From Venturia oleaginea (lineage: Eukaryota > Ascomycota > Dothideomycetes > Venturiales > Venturiaceae): a stretch of 64,000 bases of DNA. The translations under genes and the position numbers were made by a program. A model generated the notes under the pieces. It was not told where the DNA came from. It made no database searches and saw only the letters and a list, made by a program, of their open reading frames with translations. The DNA lies in NCBI GenBank assembly GCA_013176395.1, contig JABMLP010000016.1:868001-932000 (forward strand), read 5' to 3'. Positions within the stretch are counted from its first letter, which is position 1. Every line of letters begins with the position of its first letter. Positions 46,827 through 56,958 of this stretch are shown in pieces.

Positions 46827-46840
46827 CCTGTCGTGGCTTA
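46827..46840. repeat. Target-site duplication, left copy
   Basis: CCTGTCGTGGCTTA at the 5' end of the LINE. On the minus strand it reads TAAGCCACGACAGG and contains the 3' splice site CAG/G of the host intron. Confidence 0.92.
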
Positions 46841-47089
46841 CCAATTGATCTGTGAAGGGAATCTACGTGACTAGTTATTATAGACAGTAATAGCAAGCAC
46901 TAGAAATTCTGCGTCGTATAACGCGTAGATTCCTTCGAAGTCGCGTTGGTGGTGGAGCGATACACAAAGGGCGATCAACCAAGGCGAACACATCACAACA
47001 GCCCCAGAACGACAACACGCACGACAGGCACCCAACCTAACTAATCAAACTCAAGATACTCGGTATTGCCTTGAGAATAAGAGATCCAG

Positions 47090-48439
47090 ATGTCTCTAAT
47101 AGAAGGACCAACTACGCCGTTGCAGGAAAGAAGCGCGCCAACTACGCCCCCTCCGATGGCAAAGCCAACCGGCCCAACGCTACGACAGTCAACTATAGCA
47201 AGCAAAGGCAGGACAGCAGCGATAATGGACGGCTCCCTGAACCAGCAGAAGCGTACTGAGGTAGCCAAAGCACCGAGGGCTAAATCACAGCGTGAAGCGC
47301 AAATACCTGAAGACAACGGCGAGATACCGGTCAGAGAGATACTCCAAACTCTGGTACAGCTTCAAGGCGACGCAACAAGTAACAGAAAGGTTATCGAAGA
47401 CCTGCGAAACACTCTCCAACAACGTGACGTAACATTCCAGAATGAGATGAAGGAGATGAAAGAGAAACTCCTTCAGGAAACTAAGCAGCTCCGGGAGCAA
47501 CTTGCCCAGGAAACCCAGCAGCTAAGAAAGGATATTTGTTTGATACAAGCTCAGCTATCGCGGGCAAACTCACTAATCAGCTCACCAGCACAGTCGTACG
47601 CGTCTGTAGCTAGGACTAACTCACTTACTCCACCTGCTTCTATCAGTCAGTAAGCAAGTAATACAAACACCTCATCGATCAGCAGACCCGGCCTAACTCT
47701 CAACTTCGCACGCGCTCACACACACATTGACCTCACAAACCCTATCGAGATAAAAGAGAGAGTAAAGGATGCCATTGCGGCAGGGCAAGCTACAAAGGAC
47801 ATACAGATTGCAGGAATCGAGAAAATTGGCAGAGAAACAAAACTGGTCCGAGTTGTCCTCAGGTTAGAGGAGGACGAGCAGGTAATACGGCAGAACCAGG
47901 AGCAATGGCTCAAATTCTTCCCTGGCGCGTCTGTTCAAGTCGAGAAGTGGTACCCCGTTAAGGTCGATCGCGTGGACAAAATGGCTATACTGAACGAAGA
48001 TCGAATCACGCTGAAAAGCAGTCTGAAAGTGGATATGTCCGAGGAGAACAACGTCACCATTACAAAGATCTCTATGCTCAGCAAACCTGACCCATACAAG
48101 AACTATTGCTCCATCCTGGTATACCTCAGCTCTAAGATAGAAGCTGACAGAGCGTTGAAACAGCTCGAGATTGGAGGAGAGTTGGCCCGGGTCAGCCCGT
48201 ATGAGTATCGACCAAGACCGAGACGATGCTACCAATGCCAACAGTTTGGACACATGAGCACACGGTGCAACAATGAGCTGACGTGTGCTAACTGCGCGTG
48301 TATTGGGCACGAAGCGCAGGACTGTGTAGAGCAGCATCCCAAATGCAGCAACTGTGGAGACGCCTACCGAGCAACGGACGCAGGATGCCCTGAGTACAAG
48401 AAGGCGATGGAACAGACCCGAGCGCGCCATCTATGTTAG
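47090..48439 (+). pseudogene. LINE ORF1, gag-like nucleic-acid-binding protein, one stop
   Basis: The frame starts MSLIEGPTTPLQERSAPTTP. A coiled-coil-like stretch (MKEMKEKLLQETKQLREQLA) precedes an internal TAA at 47651-47653. The same frame then continues without a break to 48439: a domain with KWYPVKVDRVDKMAILNED and three CCHC-type zinc knuckles, CYQCQQFGHMSTRC, CANCACIGHEAQDC and a third CSNCGDAYRATDAGC that lacks the usual histidine spacing. Without the stop it would be 449 residues. It overlaps the ORF2 start by seven bases (ATGTTAG). Confidence 0.9.
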
Positions 48440-51400
48440 ATACAACCCGTGCGACAACAAGAGGACATTTCAACGTGATTTCATATAACACAGGGAAGAG
48501 GAGAGAGACGCTACCTAGTCTACCTAACGACGAATCTATCAGAGATTTCGACGCGCTGCTAATACAAGAACCACACTGCTTCAAAACACAGACAGGGCAG
48601 GTAATGGCGGCACCAGCAACAAACAACAAATTTATTCAGATTTTCCCAACGTGCTCTAGAGACGACACATGGCCTATCCGATCGATGATCTGGGCCCGGA
48701 AAACGCTCGACTACAAACAGATCCCGATTGCGTCTCCCGACATCACGGCAATCCTTATCAAAACTCAAGGCAAAGTCATCTTTACAGCTTCAGTGTACGT
48801 GCCAGCAGGAGAAGCACACCGAGAGCGGGACAAGACCGCAGTGACAGAACGGCTTCTGTTACTAGAAGATGCAATCAAAGATACAGCTCAAGAGCTTGGA
48901 CACAAGCCAGAACTTCTCATCACCGGAGATTTCAACCGACACGAACAGCTCTGGGGAGGCGAGCAAGTAGCAGAAACAAGGCGACAGGATGAAGCAGAAA
49001 ACGTGGACGATATGCTGCAACGATTGATGGAAGTGGTAGTCCCTGTTATCGAGCAATACGTTCCTCTTGCAAAACCGTCGCCGTACCAAAAACCATGGTG
49101 GACACCATATCTGACCAACCTTCGCAAGGAATACACACACGTCAGAAGACAGCCATGCAGAGAAGTTAAGGCGAGCCGGTGGACGACCGAAACGAACGCT
49201 CTCACACACCAAACACTGCAGCGGCTCCGAACAGAAGCCAGAGAAGCTCAAAGCACGTACCATCGAGCAATCCGATCGGAAAGAAACACTCACTGGAAGG
49301 AATTTCTAGACGACGCTGAAAATGTATGGAAGGCCGCTAAGTATCTTGACCCAGAGAGTACCTCCTCTTTTGCAAAGATTACAGAACTAGCGAGGCCAAA
49401 CTCTGACGACACGACCGAAAGTAAAGAAGAGATTGGCTCTATCTTGCTGCAAGCCTTCTTTCCCCCGGCGGCTGAGGTGATCGAGCCAGAACCAGCAGCA
49501 GAGCAGCGAGCAACACAACTCCCATCACCAGCACTAACAAAATACGAAATCGAAGAAGCGATCATGGGCATGAAAGCACACAAAGCACCAGGCCTAGACG
49601 GCCTACCCGCGGTTGTATGGAGACAGCTCTGGCCAGTCCTCCAAGACGAGATAACGAGATTGTTTCAAGCGTCTATGACACAAGGCATCCTCCCAGCGCA
49701 GTGGAAATGCGCGCGAATCCTACCACTTCGAAAGCCAGCAAAAGACGACTATACACAGCCAAACGCGTATCGACCAATCTCGTTGCTAGCAACCCTAGGG
49801 AAAGCACTGGAGACTGTGGTCGCTACCCGCATCTCCTACCTAGCTGAAGAACACGGCCTCCTACCAGAGAATCATTTTGGAGCTCGGAAGCAACGTAGCA
49901 CAGAACAGGCACTGTTGCTCCTCACCGACCGCATCAAACAGGCGCGAAGAAGGTGCCGAGTCCTTAGCCTGCTCAGTTTTGACGTCAAAGGAGCGTACAA
50001 CGGGGTCAACAAAGAAGTACTCTTGGCCAGATTACAAAGACGACGTATTCCAGAGGAGCTTGTTCGTTGGATTGAGAACTTCTGCTCAGGCAGGAGAGCA
50101 AGCATTACAGTGAACGGGCAGAGCAGCGAGGAAGTAGATTTGCATTCCCCAGGGTTGCCTCAAGGCTCACCTCTATCCCCAATACTCTACCTCTTCTTCA
50201 ACGCTGACCTGGTAGAGAGAAAGATCAGCCGGCACCAAGGCGCAATTGCGTACGTGGATGACTACTCTGTTAGGGTCACCGGGCCAAATGCTGAGGAAAA
50301 TACTCGGGTGCTTCAAGAGACAGTGATACCAAAAGCGGAGCAGTGGGAACGTCGTAGTGGAGCTACATTTGAGCCCAAAAAGACAGCCTTCATCCACTTC
50401 ACACCAAGCGCGGAAAGACTGTCAACGACGCCAATTCAAATTGGAGGCTGCTCGGTGGTGCCAGGCTCCTCCGTCAAGCTTCTAGGCATTATTCTCGACC
50501 AGAAATTGAAGTTCCACCTACAGGCTGCCAGAGCAGCTACAAAGGGATACGATGCGGCGATCCCGCTGAAGAGACTGAGTGGTCTTCGTACGAAGCAGGC
50601 ACGGCAGCTGTTTGAAGCGACAGTGGCGTCAGTTGTCGACTACGCATCATCAGTCTGGGCAACAGCGTTGAACGCCAAGGATACACGCTTGCTTGAACGA
50701 CACCAAAGATGGGGGGCACAAGCCATTGTTGGATGTTTCCGAACTACAGCGCTAGATATTGCGCAGTCGGAGGCATCGATCGGGACCTTCCAGCAACGAC
50801 AGACAGGGAAATGGATAGGCTTGTGGGTTAAGCTAAACACACTACCTAAGCGCCACCCATTGAGATCCAGTATCAAAGCAGTACATCAATCATTCAAGCT
50901 TCGCTCGTCACTTGGCCTGTTGGCAGACAGGTTTGCAGGAATTAATATGTCCCAGATTGAGACAGTCACACCATTTGCAAAAGCACCGTGGATCGAGGGG
51001 CCCAGCATGATTATCGAAGAACGCGACGAAGCTGTAAAACCTACCACAACACAAGACAGAGACGAAATCCACTGCTACACCGACGGCTCAGGTAGAAATG
51101 GCTTGCTAGGGACAGGTATGGTGTACATTCTACCAGACGAAAACAGGACTATACTCGAGCAGTACGCAACAACGGGATTGGCAGCAAACGGCAATGTATA
51201 CGCGACAGAGCTGAAAGCAATCAGTACTGCTCTGAGCCAGCTGGCAGTATGGACAATGATCTCGGCAGAAGGAAAACTCACCATCTTCTCGGACAATCAG
51301 AGTGCGCTGAAGAGTATCCGCAAGCCGAGACAGCAGTCAGGCCAGCATATCATCAAGGATATCTTGTCAGCTACGCAGCGATAACATCAAAAGGGTATTG

Positions 51401-52002
51401 CCGTGGTTCTTCGATGGATCCCGGCACACTCTGGCATCAAGGGCAACGAAGCGGCAGACAAAATGGACAAAAGAAGTACCAAAGCAGGGAGCGCAGTGCC
51501 GTCAGAGATACGACTACGCTCAGCACTGATTAGGCAAGCAAAAAAGAGCTGTCAGCCAAGCAATAAACCACTGCGAGGAGGGAGATTCACCAAATCTATC
51601 GATGCTGCTATCCCTGGAAAACACACGCGCACCATCTATAACCAACTATCCAAAACAGAGGCCCAAACCCTAGCTCAATTACGGACGTCACATTGCCGAC
51701 TGAACAAGTACCTGAACCGAATCGGAGCGGTGGAGTCGCCATTGTGCGAAGAATGCGGAGTCGTGGAAAGCGTGCAGCATTTCCTACTCGATTGCAAACG
51801 ATGGAGCGAGCAACGACGGCTCTTAAGAGAAGCGACCGAACCAAGGAGCGACGTCTCCTATTTAGTAGGAGGCCGCTCAACACTTACAAACAGAAGAGGA
51901 GAGATGATTGATGGTCCAAAATGGACGCCAGATGTAGCAGCGGTGCGAGCGACAATTGCGTTCGTAGACGCTACAAAACGATTCAGCCGAGAGACGGAAT
52001 AG
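48433..52002 (+). pseudogene. LINE ORF2, endonuclease-reverse transcriptase-RNase H, one stop
   Basis: ORF2 starts MLDTTRATTRGHFNVISYNT. The apurinic-type endonuclease shows YNTGKR, IQEPHCF and GDFNRHEQLWGG. After about residue 189 it jumps straight to a linker normally found after the domain, so the second half with the SDH motif is missing in frame. Reverse transcriptase motifs follow: KAPGLDGLPAVVWRQLWP, AYRPISLLATLGKALE, SFDVKGAYNGV, GLPQGSPLSPILY and AYVDDYSV (catalytic DD). RNase H begins HCYTDGSGRNGLLGTGMVYI with SDNQSALKSI. A TAA stands at 51382-51384; the same frame resumes at once with VVLRWIPAHSGIKGNEAADK and a CEECGVVESVQHFLLDC zinc element, ending at 52002. Confidence 0.92.
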
Positions 52003-52331
52003 TCTCTAACGAAACCAACTCCGAGCATGTGGACTCACTCATTAAGATAGTACCCATGCAAGCAGCAATCCTAGATCCGACACTCCCTTTTTACTAACCG
52101 CCAATCTCTGATCCTATCAGTCTATTGGTAGACGGTAAGTTGCGCCTTTCGTTTTTGTTGTTGTTTCTGGAGTTTTGGTCAATTTGAAAAGAGAGTATGT
52201 TGGAAAGATACGTTATAAAATTTAAGGTTTGGGCTTGGAATGAAGGGAGCGTTGACAGTGGGATATAATCTATAATAGAGGGTCGATAGTGTCCCCCTGG
52301 AGCCATACTGGCCCGACGGGTGTATTGAATT

Positions 52332-52346
52332 CATCCATCCATCCAT
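52332..52346 (+). repeat. LINE 3' tail of CATC repeats
   Basis: CATCCATCCATCCAT directly precedes the right target-site copy. Short tandem tails in place of poly(A) are known in several LINE groups. Confidence 0.8.
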
Positions 52347-52360
52347 CCTGTCGTGGCTTA
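52347..52360. repeat. Target-site duplication, right copy
   Basis: CCTGTCGTGGCTTA, identical to 46827-46840. On the minus strand it continues the host intron: the branch TTACTAAGCC is followed by ACGACAG. Confidence 0.92.
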
Positions 52361-52969
52361 GTAATGGATTTTTTTATTGGATTGCTTTCAAGCTGGAAAC
52401 TCACCTCCCACATCCACTCCCACTATAAGGTTCCTTTCCTTGATCTCCATGTTTGATCTTATAATATTCCTGTTTACGAGTGGTTGATGAGCTCGAGGAG
52501 TTCGAATCCTGCTGTGAACGCCAAGCCAAACCAGCTATGTCCACCTCCACGAACTTTTTGATTGGATTCTGTAACTTCCAAAGCTCTCTACGATAACATG
52601 CGCACGACATTAAACCTACTTTGATGATTATTTTGCCAAGTTACAACAGTTTCCAGGTCACATTGCGGTCAGATTTGAAATCGGTTCTGATCCCAAGACG
52701 TTTTCAGCAGGTGGAGAGATTCTTGGGCATATCTCAGATACCATAAAACTACCGGAATTGAACCACATGCGTCATGATGCTGACCGAATTTGGAGGCATA
52801 CAGAGAATCCCTTTGGTAATTTGAAGAACAATTGCATCGGCACCCGTCCTTTCAAGACTGTTTGCAAAAACGATTGATGTTGGGACGGGATTGGAAGAGT
52901 AGGTTACATTGTCTACCGCGACCAAGACGTGCTATCTCGTCGCTCTAGGAGGTAGCATATGTCATAAGG

Positions 52970-53500
52970 GGCGCTACGCTCTCCAAAACAACAGAAGGGG
53001 CCATTGGAAGAATTCTTTTTGAAACAGACGGGGGGCAGTCACGCAAAGGAGACGTGGTCGCCCTGTTTCCTCTCTGTCTTCGACCCATAATTATCCGTTC
53101 AATCAACGATGGCTGTTGTAAGCTGCTTGGACGATGCTATTTGCATGATTTCATGGCAATGGAAGAGCAGAGGAAGACATTGAAGATCGTGGCTTTCTTT
53201 TTGCAACCGCCCAGATTCATGACGATTCTGCATTTGGTCTTGCTGCATCGCGAAGATAGTAGCCTCAAGCCTGCTCGAGATTTCAAGCGAGCTTATTGTA
53301 CTATGCTCAAACTACAGTATCCTGATAGAGGACATGCCACATCTGCGGACTCAACAATCAGCTCCCGCGTATCGAAAAATCCCGGATCTTTCGCTCAGAG
53401 GACAACACAAATTGCCCTGACACAATCAACACTGCTTGTGCTTCAGTCACGTTGTCATCTGACCACTGAATCAACCCACCTTGTGACGAAATTCAGTTGA
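52970..53500 (+). pseudogene. C-terminal relic of a HET-domain protein
   Basis: The plus-strand frame contains TEGAIGRILFETDGGQSRKG, then DVVALFPLCLRPIIIRSIND and KLLGRCYLHDFM. This is the C-terminal signature of fungal heterokaryon-incompatibility (HET) proteins: a GDVVxxL strand pair and the xxLxGxCYxHxxM strand. No HET domain lies upstream; the DNA to exon 1 of the hydantoinase gene at 52450 is not coding-like. The downstream part of the frame to 53500 is not recognisable. It is a fragment of a lost allorecognition gene. Confidence 0.7.
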
Positions 53501-53559
53501 GCAACAGAATAATATCACCTCATTCTATCACAGTCAAACCCACCATTACCGCAACCGCA

Positions 53560-54138
53560 ATGGCCTTCGAAAAACGAAAGGCAGACACGCTCAATGACGA
53601 AATACAAGCACTCTCTCCGAAGCAGCAGAAGACCTCCGCCGAAGCCCCCAAGTTCCGCAAACCTCTCAAGATCGTTATCGTAAATCGGAGAACTGCCGAC
53701 GGGACAACAAAGTCAAGTCCACCACCCCACTCAAATCCGACATCACCATCCGCGTTGGCATCGAAGAAACGAAAGGCAGATACCCTCGTCAAGGACATGA
53801 GAGCCCTTGCCAAAAACGTCTTCAAGAAACACAAATCCGCCACTGGAATCGCCGATGCAGCTAGCAAATCGCACAAGCCCCTCAAGATCGTTATCGTTAA
53901 TCGCCGAGAAATTGAACACAAGAACGCCCATGAGAACGTCAAAGAACACGAAACCGAGAATAACGTCGACACTACCCGGCCACGAGCCACGTTCCTCGAT
54001 CTTCCCCGCGAACTCAGACAGTCCATTTTACTGTTAGCCAGGCCATGGCGCACAGCGTTGCCCGATGAGAAGAAGTGGATGGCTAGAACTACTTCCGTCT
54101 TCAAAAAGGTACATCTCGGGCTTCTAGACGACGTATAA
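53560..54138 (+). CDS. Small F-box-like protein, LPREL family member 3, with internal duplication
   Basis: Single frame of 192 residues from ATG 53560 (MAFEKRKADTLNDEIQAL). Two tandem units of about 65 residues each run from KRKADTL to KPLKIVIVNRR; DNA identity is high at both ends. Then comes TRPRATFLDLPRELRQSILL and LARPWRTALPDEKKW. The protein stops after LGLLDDV, but the same frame continues past TAA with YVEK, a second TAA, then WMRSLTEELAGF to 54237, matching the YVE-x-x-W block of the other two members. This copy therefore lost its C-terminus to two stops. It may still make the shorter protein. Confidence 0.6.
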   Translation: MAFEKRKADTLNDEIQALSPKQQKTSAEAPKFRKPLKIVIVNRRTADGTTKSSPPPHSNPTSPSALASKKRKADTLVKDMRALAKNVFKKHKSATGIADAASKSHKPLKIVIVNRREIEHKNAHENVKEHETENNVDTTRPRATFLDLPRELRQSILLLARPWRTALPDEKKWMARTTSVFKKVHLGLLDDV

Positions 54139-54300
54139 TATGTCGAGAAGTAATGGATGCGTTCACTTACAGAGGAGTTGGCAGGTTTTACGAGGGAGAA
54201 ACTTAGACAGGAAATAGGTGTTGAGCTCTTATTGTAACTCTGCCGAGGAGATTCGCTTCGGAAAGGCTTGCGAAGGTGACAGCGGAAAAAAGATTCCCAA

Positions 54301-54486
54301 CCCGGAGAAGCGGAGAAGCAAGCGAAAGCAAGCTTTCTAAACCTTCCGAGCGAACTGCGACGATCGATCTTTCCTCACGCAGACCCTCACCACCACGGCT
54401 GGACGCAACACATATCCTTGATACGAGAGACTGATTCAACCTTACGAACAGTCAAAACTCTCGGAGGAACTGAACAAGGTGTTTAA
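54301..54486 (+). pseudogene. Decayed LPREL family relic (member 4)
   Basis: A frame ending at 54484-54486 contains ASFLNLPSELRRSIFPHAD, clearly related to the F-box-like helix of the gene just upstream. No start codon or N-terminal units remain. It looks like the rest of a tandem duplicate about 190 bp downstream of member 3. Confidence 0.55.
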
Positions 54487-56252
54487 ACTGAACTGGGAGT
54501 ACTTGGAGAGATTTGTGGGCGCGATTCAGGGCGTGATTTGATTCTTGGTCCTAGTTTTGCTGCGAGGAAGAACTAGGGGATTCTAAGCTCTGACATATGA
54601 GAGACATGAGGCAGCCTGCTCTTTTTCGAAGCCGACAGAAAGTAAATGAGATATGATGGTACCAAGGTAGAAATCGAAAAGCTTTGTAGGTAGTATCGGA
54701 GGACTTCAAAGAACCTGATTACGTCATACCTCATGACAAAAGTAACAGCATTGGGTTTTCCAGTACCCACCTCCAAACACGTAGCTAAAATCTCATACCG
54801 GGGTCCGAGGCAAACCAGACTTCAACAAGTAGCACTGACATCTTATCCTCTTCTTTCCATCCAGATTTTCTTCATGCTCTCGCACTCTCTGAATCGATAC
54901 TCTGGTCTTCAGACTTTTCACAAAGCTTGCCTCCACAAGCGAGCCAAGATCGCAATGAACCAGGGAAATGATATAGGAATCATGGCAACCTGTCCCGATA
55001 CCTTCAAAAAAATAACTCAGGCTCAGCAGATTTTTATTCGGTCAAATCCGAACTGCTGTCGGACGGCCCAGATAACGTGCGCCTATAAATCGTATCCATC
55101 GCCGGGTCTCATTTCAATCCGGTGCACAGCACAGTAGAGCCGTTAACTGTACTCCCTTCCTATTCCTAAAAAAAATAGTAATCTTGCTGTCCAAACGGAG
55201 CAGGCACTGCTTCGAGGCACAGCGCAACAGGTGGACGATCTGCGGCGTCAAGCTCTTCACAGAGTCAGACGTTCGGTTTCGCACACGCGACTCAATATGC
55301 CTGTTGAAGAGACGATTCCTTCATCCTGTAGTATGATTCCGCAAGTCTAGTGTTGCGAGTGAGAATAGTTTTCGGAGTCGTAAAACGCGACGATTCGCGA
55401 TGCTCCACAACTCGACAGGAGGGGCTAATTCCGGACGAAAGAGGCCCTGTCAACCAACAACACCAAACTTTTACTACATTCCATCATCACCTCATCGAAG
55501 GAAACTGCTGCTTTCGAGTCGTCGTGATCAAAAGGGGGATGGTATCACGAACATTTACCGAAACCTGAACATAGGGACAGAGGAGCCAAAGCCGACAAAA
55601 AGACCTCAAAAACGCCATCAGGAGAAAGGCCCCGCCTAAGAACCGCAGAGTCCAGAGACGGGTATTTAATTTGGGGCTGTCTTGGGACATGGTGAATGAA
55701 GATAAGAGATGAAAGTAGAAGAGTGAAATTGAGTGAAAGAAGTGAGTGATGTTGAGTGAAAAGGAGAGGGCAGAGACACCCTTATATACCCGGCAAAATA
55801 TATATTGAGAAGGAGCAATGCACACAGCATCTTTGAAGCGTGGTTAGAACGACCCCTCATCTGTCACTTCCTCTTCCTCTTGGTTGTTGAGACGTACCCC
55901 AAACGAAGAATTCTCCTTTTCTTTCTACAGAAAGCATGCCTGACGCAGCGTATTCACAAGGGCCATTGATCAAAGAGGTGACGAAGACAAGAAGCCGGGC
56001 CTTGCAATTCGTGGCAGAACTCTCAGGTTTCGGGCTCTGCGGATGGCAGTTCAATATTGTGATACAGGAGTCTTCATATCAAGCCGAATGCACGGTGTTT
56101 TTCGATGGTGGTCGTGGATTGACCAAAAAGTGGGTGGCTCGCTTAGCTGGCCAATCAAGCATTTACAGGGGTCTAATTTCAACTTTGCACACAGTGAACT
56201 CCATTTTCTGCTTCTTACTCGACCAACTAACATTACAGCCAAAACCGACAAG
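54487..56252. other. Intergenic, 1.8 kb
   Basis: This holds the eL32 promoter at its right end. Short frames only, none recognisable. A minus-strand frame near 55487-55690 has a hydrophobic stretch but no family likeness. Confidence 0.5.
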
Positions 56253-56958
56253 ATGGTTGCCGCCAAATCCCACGTCCCAATCGTCAAGAAGCGTACGTTT
56301 GAATATTCCCGAACACCGCCGGAGTTCTCGTCGCGCTGCCCCAAGATAGCGATGGATGGCAGCGTTGACGACGACCGTGAACAGGACAACTAGAACAGCA
56401 GTGCTAACTGAAATGTCCGACAGACCGCAAGCGATTCAATCGTCACCAGAGCGATCGCTTCAAGTGTGTTGACGCATCATGGAGGAAGCCAAAGGGTATC
56501 GACAACAGAGTCCGAAGACGCTTTAGCGGACAGGCTGCTATGCCAAAGGTGCGACACCCTTTACACTCCTTTGGAATATCCGTTTGGAGGACGGGACTCG
56601 CGAATAGAGATTTTGAGCCGACTGAGCTACGAGATGGACAATTGGACAAACACTAACGAATTCCTCGTAGATCGGTTACGGCTCCAACAAGAAGACCCGC
56701 CACATGATGCCCTCCGGCCACAAGGCTTTCCTCGTCAACAACGTCCGCGAAGTTGACCTTCTTCTCATGCACAACCGTACATATGCTGCCGAGTACGTCT
56801 TCACACTCTAGAATACACAGGGAATGAATAGGGACTAATACCATGGCAGGATCGCCCACGCAGTATCAGCACGAAAGCGAATTGAAATCATTGCGCGCGC
56901 AAAGGAATTGGGAGTCAAGGTCACAAACTCCAAGGCCAAGGTCACCACCGAGTCATAA
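56253..56958 (+). CDS. RPL32: 60S ribosomal protein eL32
   Basis: Four exons, 56253-56292, 56424-56548, 56671-56792 and 56850-56958, give 131 residues, the family's normal length. Joined it reads [20 protein letters not shown], then [20 protein letters not shown] and [20 protein letters not shown], followed by THMM-like [20 protein letters not shown] and [20 protein letters not shown], ending KAKVTTES. The first two introns are 131 and 122 nt, longer than average here, as is common in ribosomal protein genes; the third is 57 nt. It is a structural protein of the large cytoplasmic ribosomal subunit. Confidence 0.97.

Larger units (their letters stand above)
46841..52346 (+). mobile_element. 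Tad-like LINE (non-LTR retrotransposon), 5.5 kb
   Basis: The element lies between two copies of CCTGTCGTGGCTTA (46827-46840 and 52347-52360). It has a 249-bp 5' UTR, ORF1 with zinc knuckles, ORF2 with endonuclease, reverse transcriptase and RNase H, a 344-bp 3' UTR and a short CATC-repeat tail. The order and the RNase H domain fit the fungal Tad/I group. It points opposite to the host gene. Its 5' end appears complete because the target duplication is intact. Each ORF has one TAA, and ORF2 lacks part of its endonuclease, so this copy should not move by itself. Confidence 0.93.
43815..52450 (-). pseudogene. Hydantoinase/oxoprolinase-DUF917 gene, interrupted by a LINE and broken
   Basis: Exon 1 is 52450-52405: MEIKERNLIVGVDVG plus one base. 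Its donor GTGAGT opens an intron that now contains the LINE; exon 2 starts at 46827 and joins to read GVDVGGTNTYAVLMDLS, the sugar-kinase-like phosphate loop of hydantoinase A (family usually GGTNTD; here Tyr). The frame then has a TAG at about 46334-46336 (after MNEQFH), continues ENAVRDILLREIPGAQ to FFSGSTNS, and needs a 1-base shift at about 46054 (TCAAATGCGC) to reach MRGAAYLAGLDGLKSDTIMV and DIGGTMTDI. The DUF917-type C-terminal half runs from about 45060 to 44518 and resumes in another frame, 44450-43815, ending SVIEEYKS. Intact homologues hydrolyse cyclic amides in the cytoplasm. Confidence 0.9.

Noticed and set aside
52470..52530. tRNA-like boxes (GTTCGAATCC preceded by a GAGTGG stretch)
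   Set aside because: The two boxes are too close together and no acceptor stem pairs around them.
55487..55825. Minus-strand frame with a hydrophobic stretch
   Set aside because: No good start context, no family likeness, and it overlaps other equally open frames.
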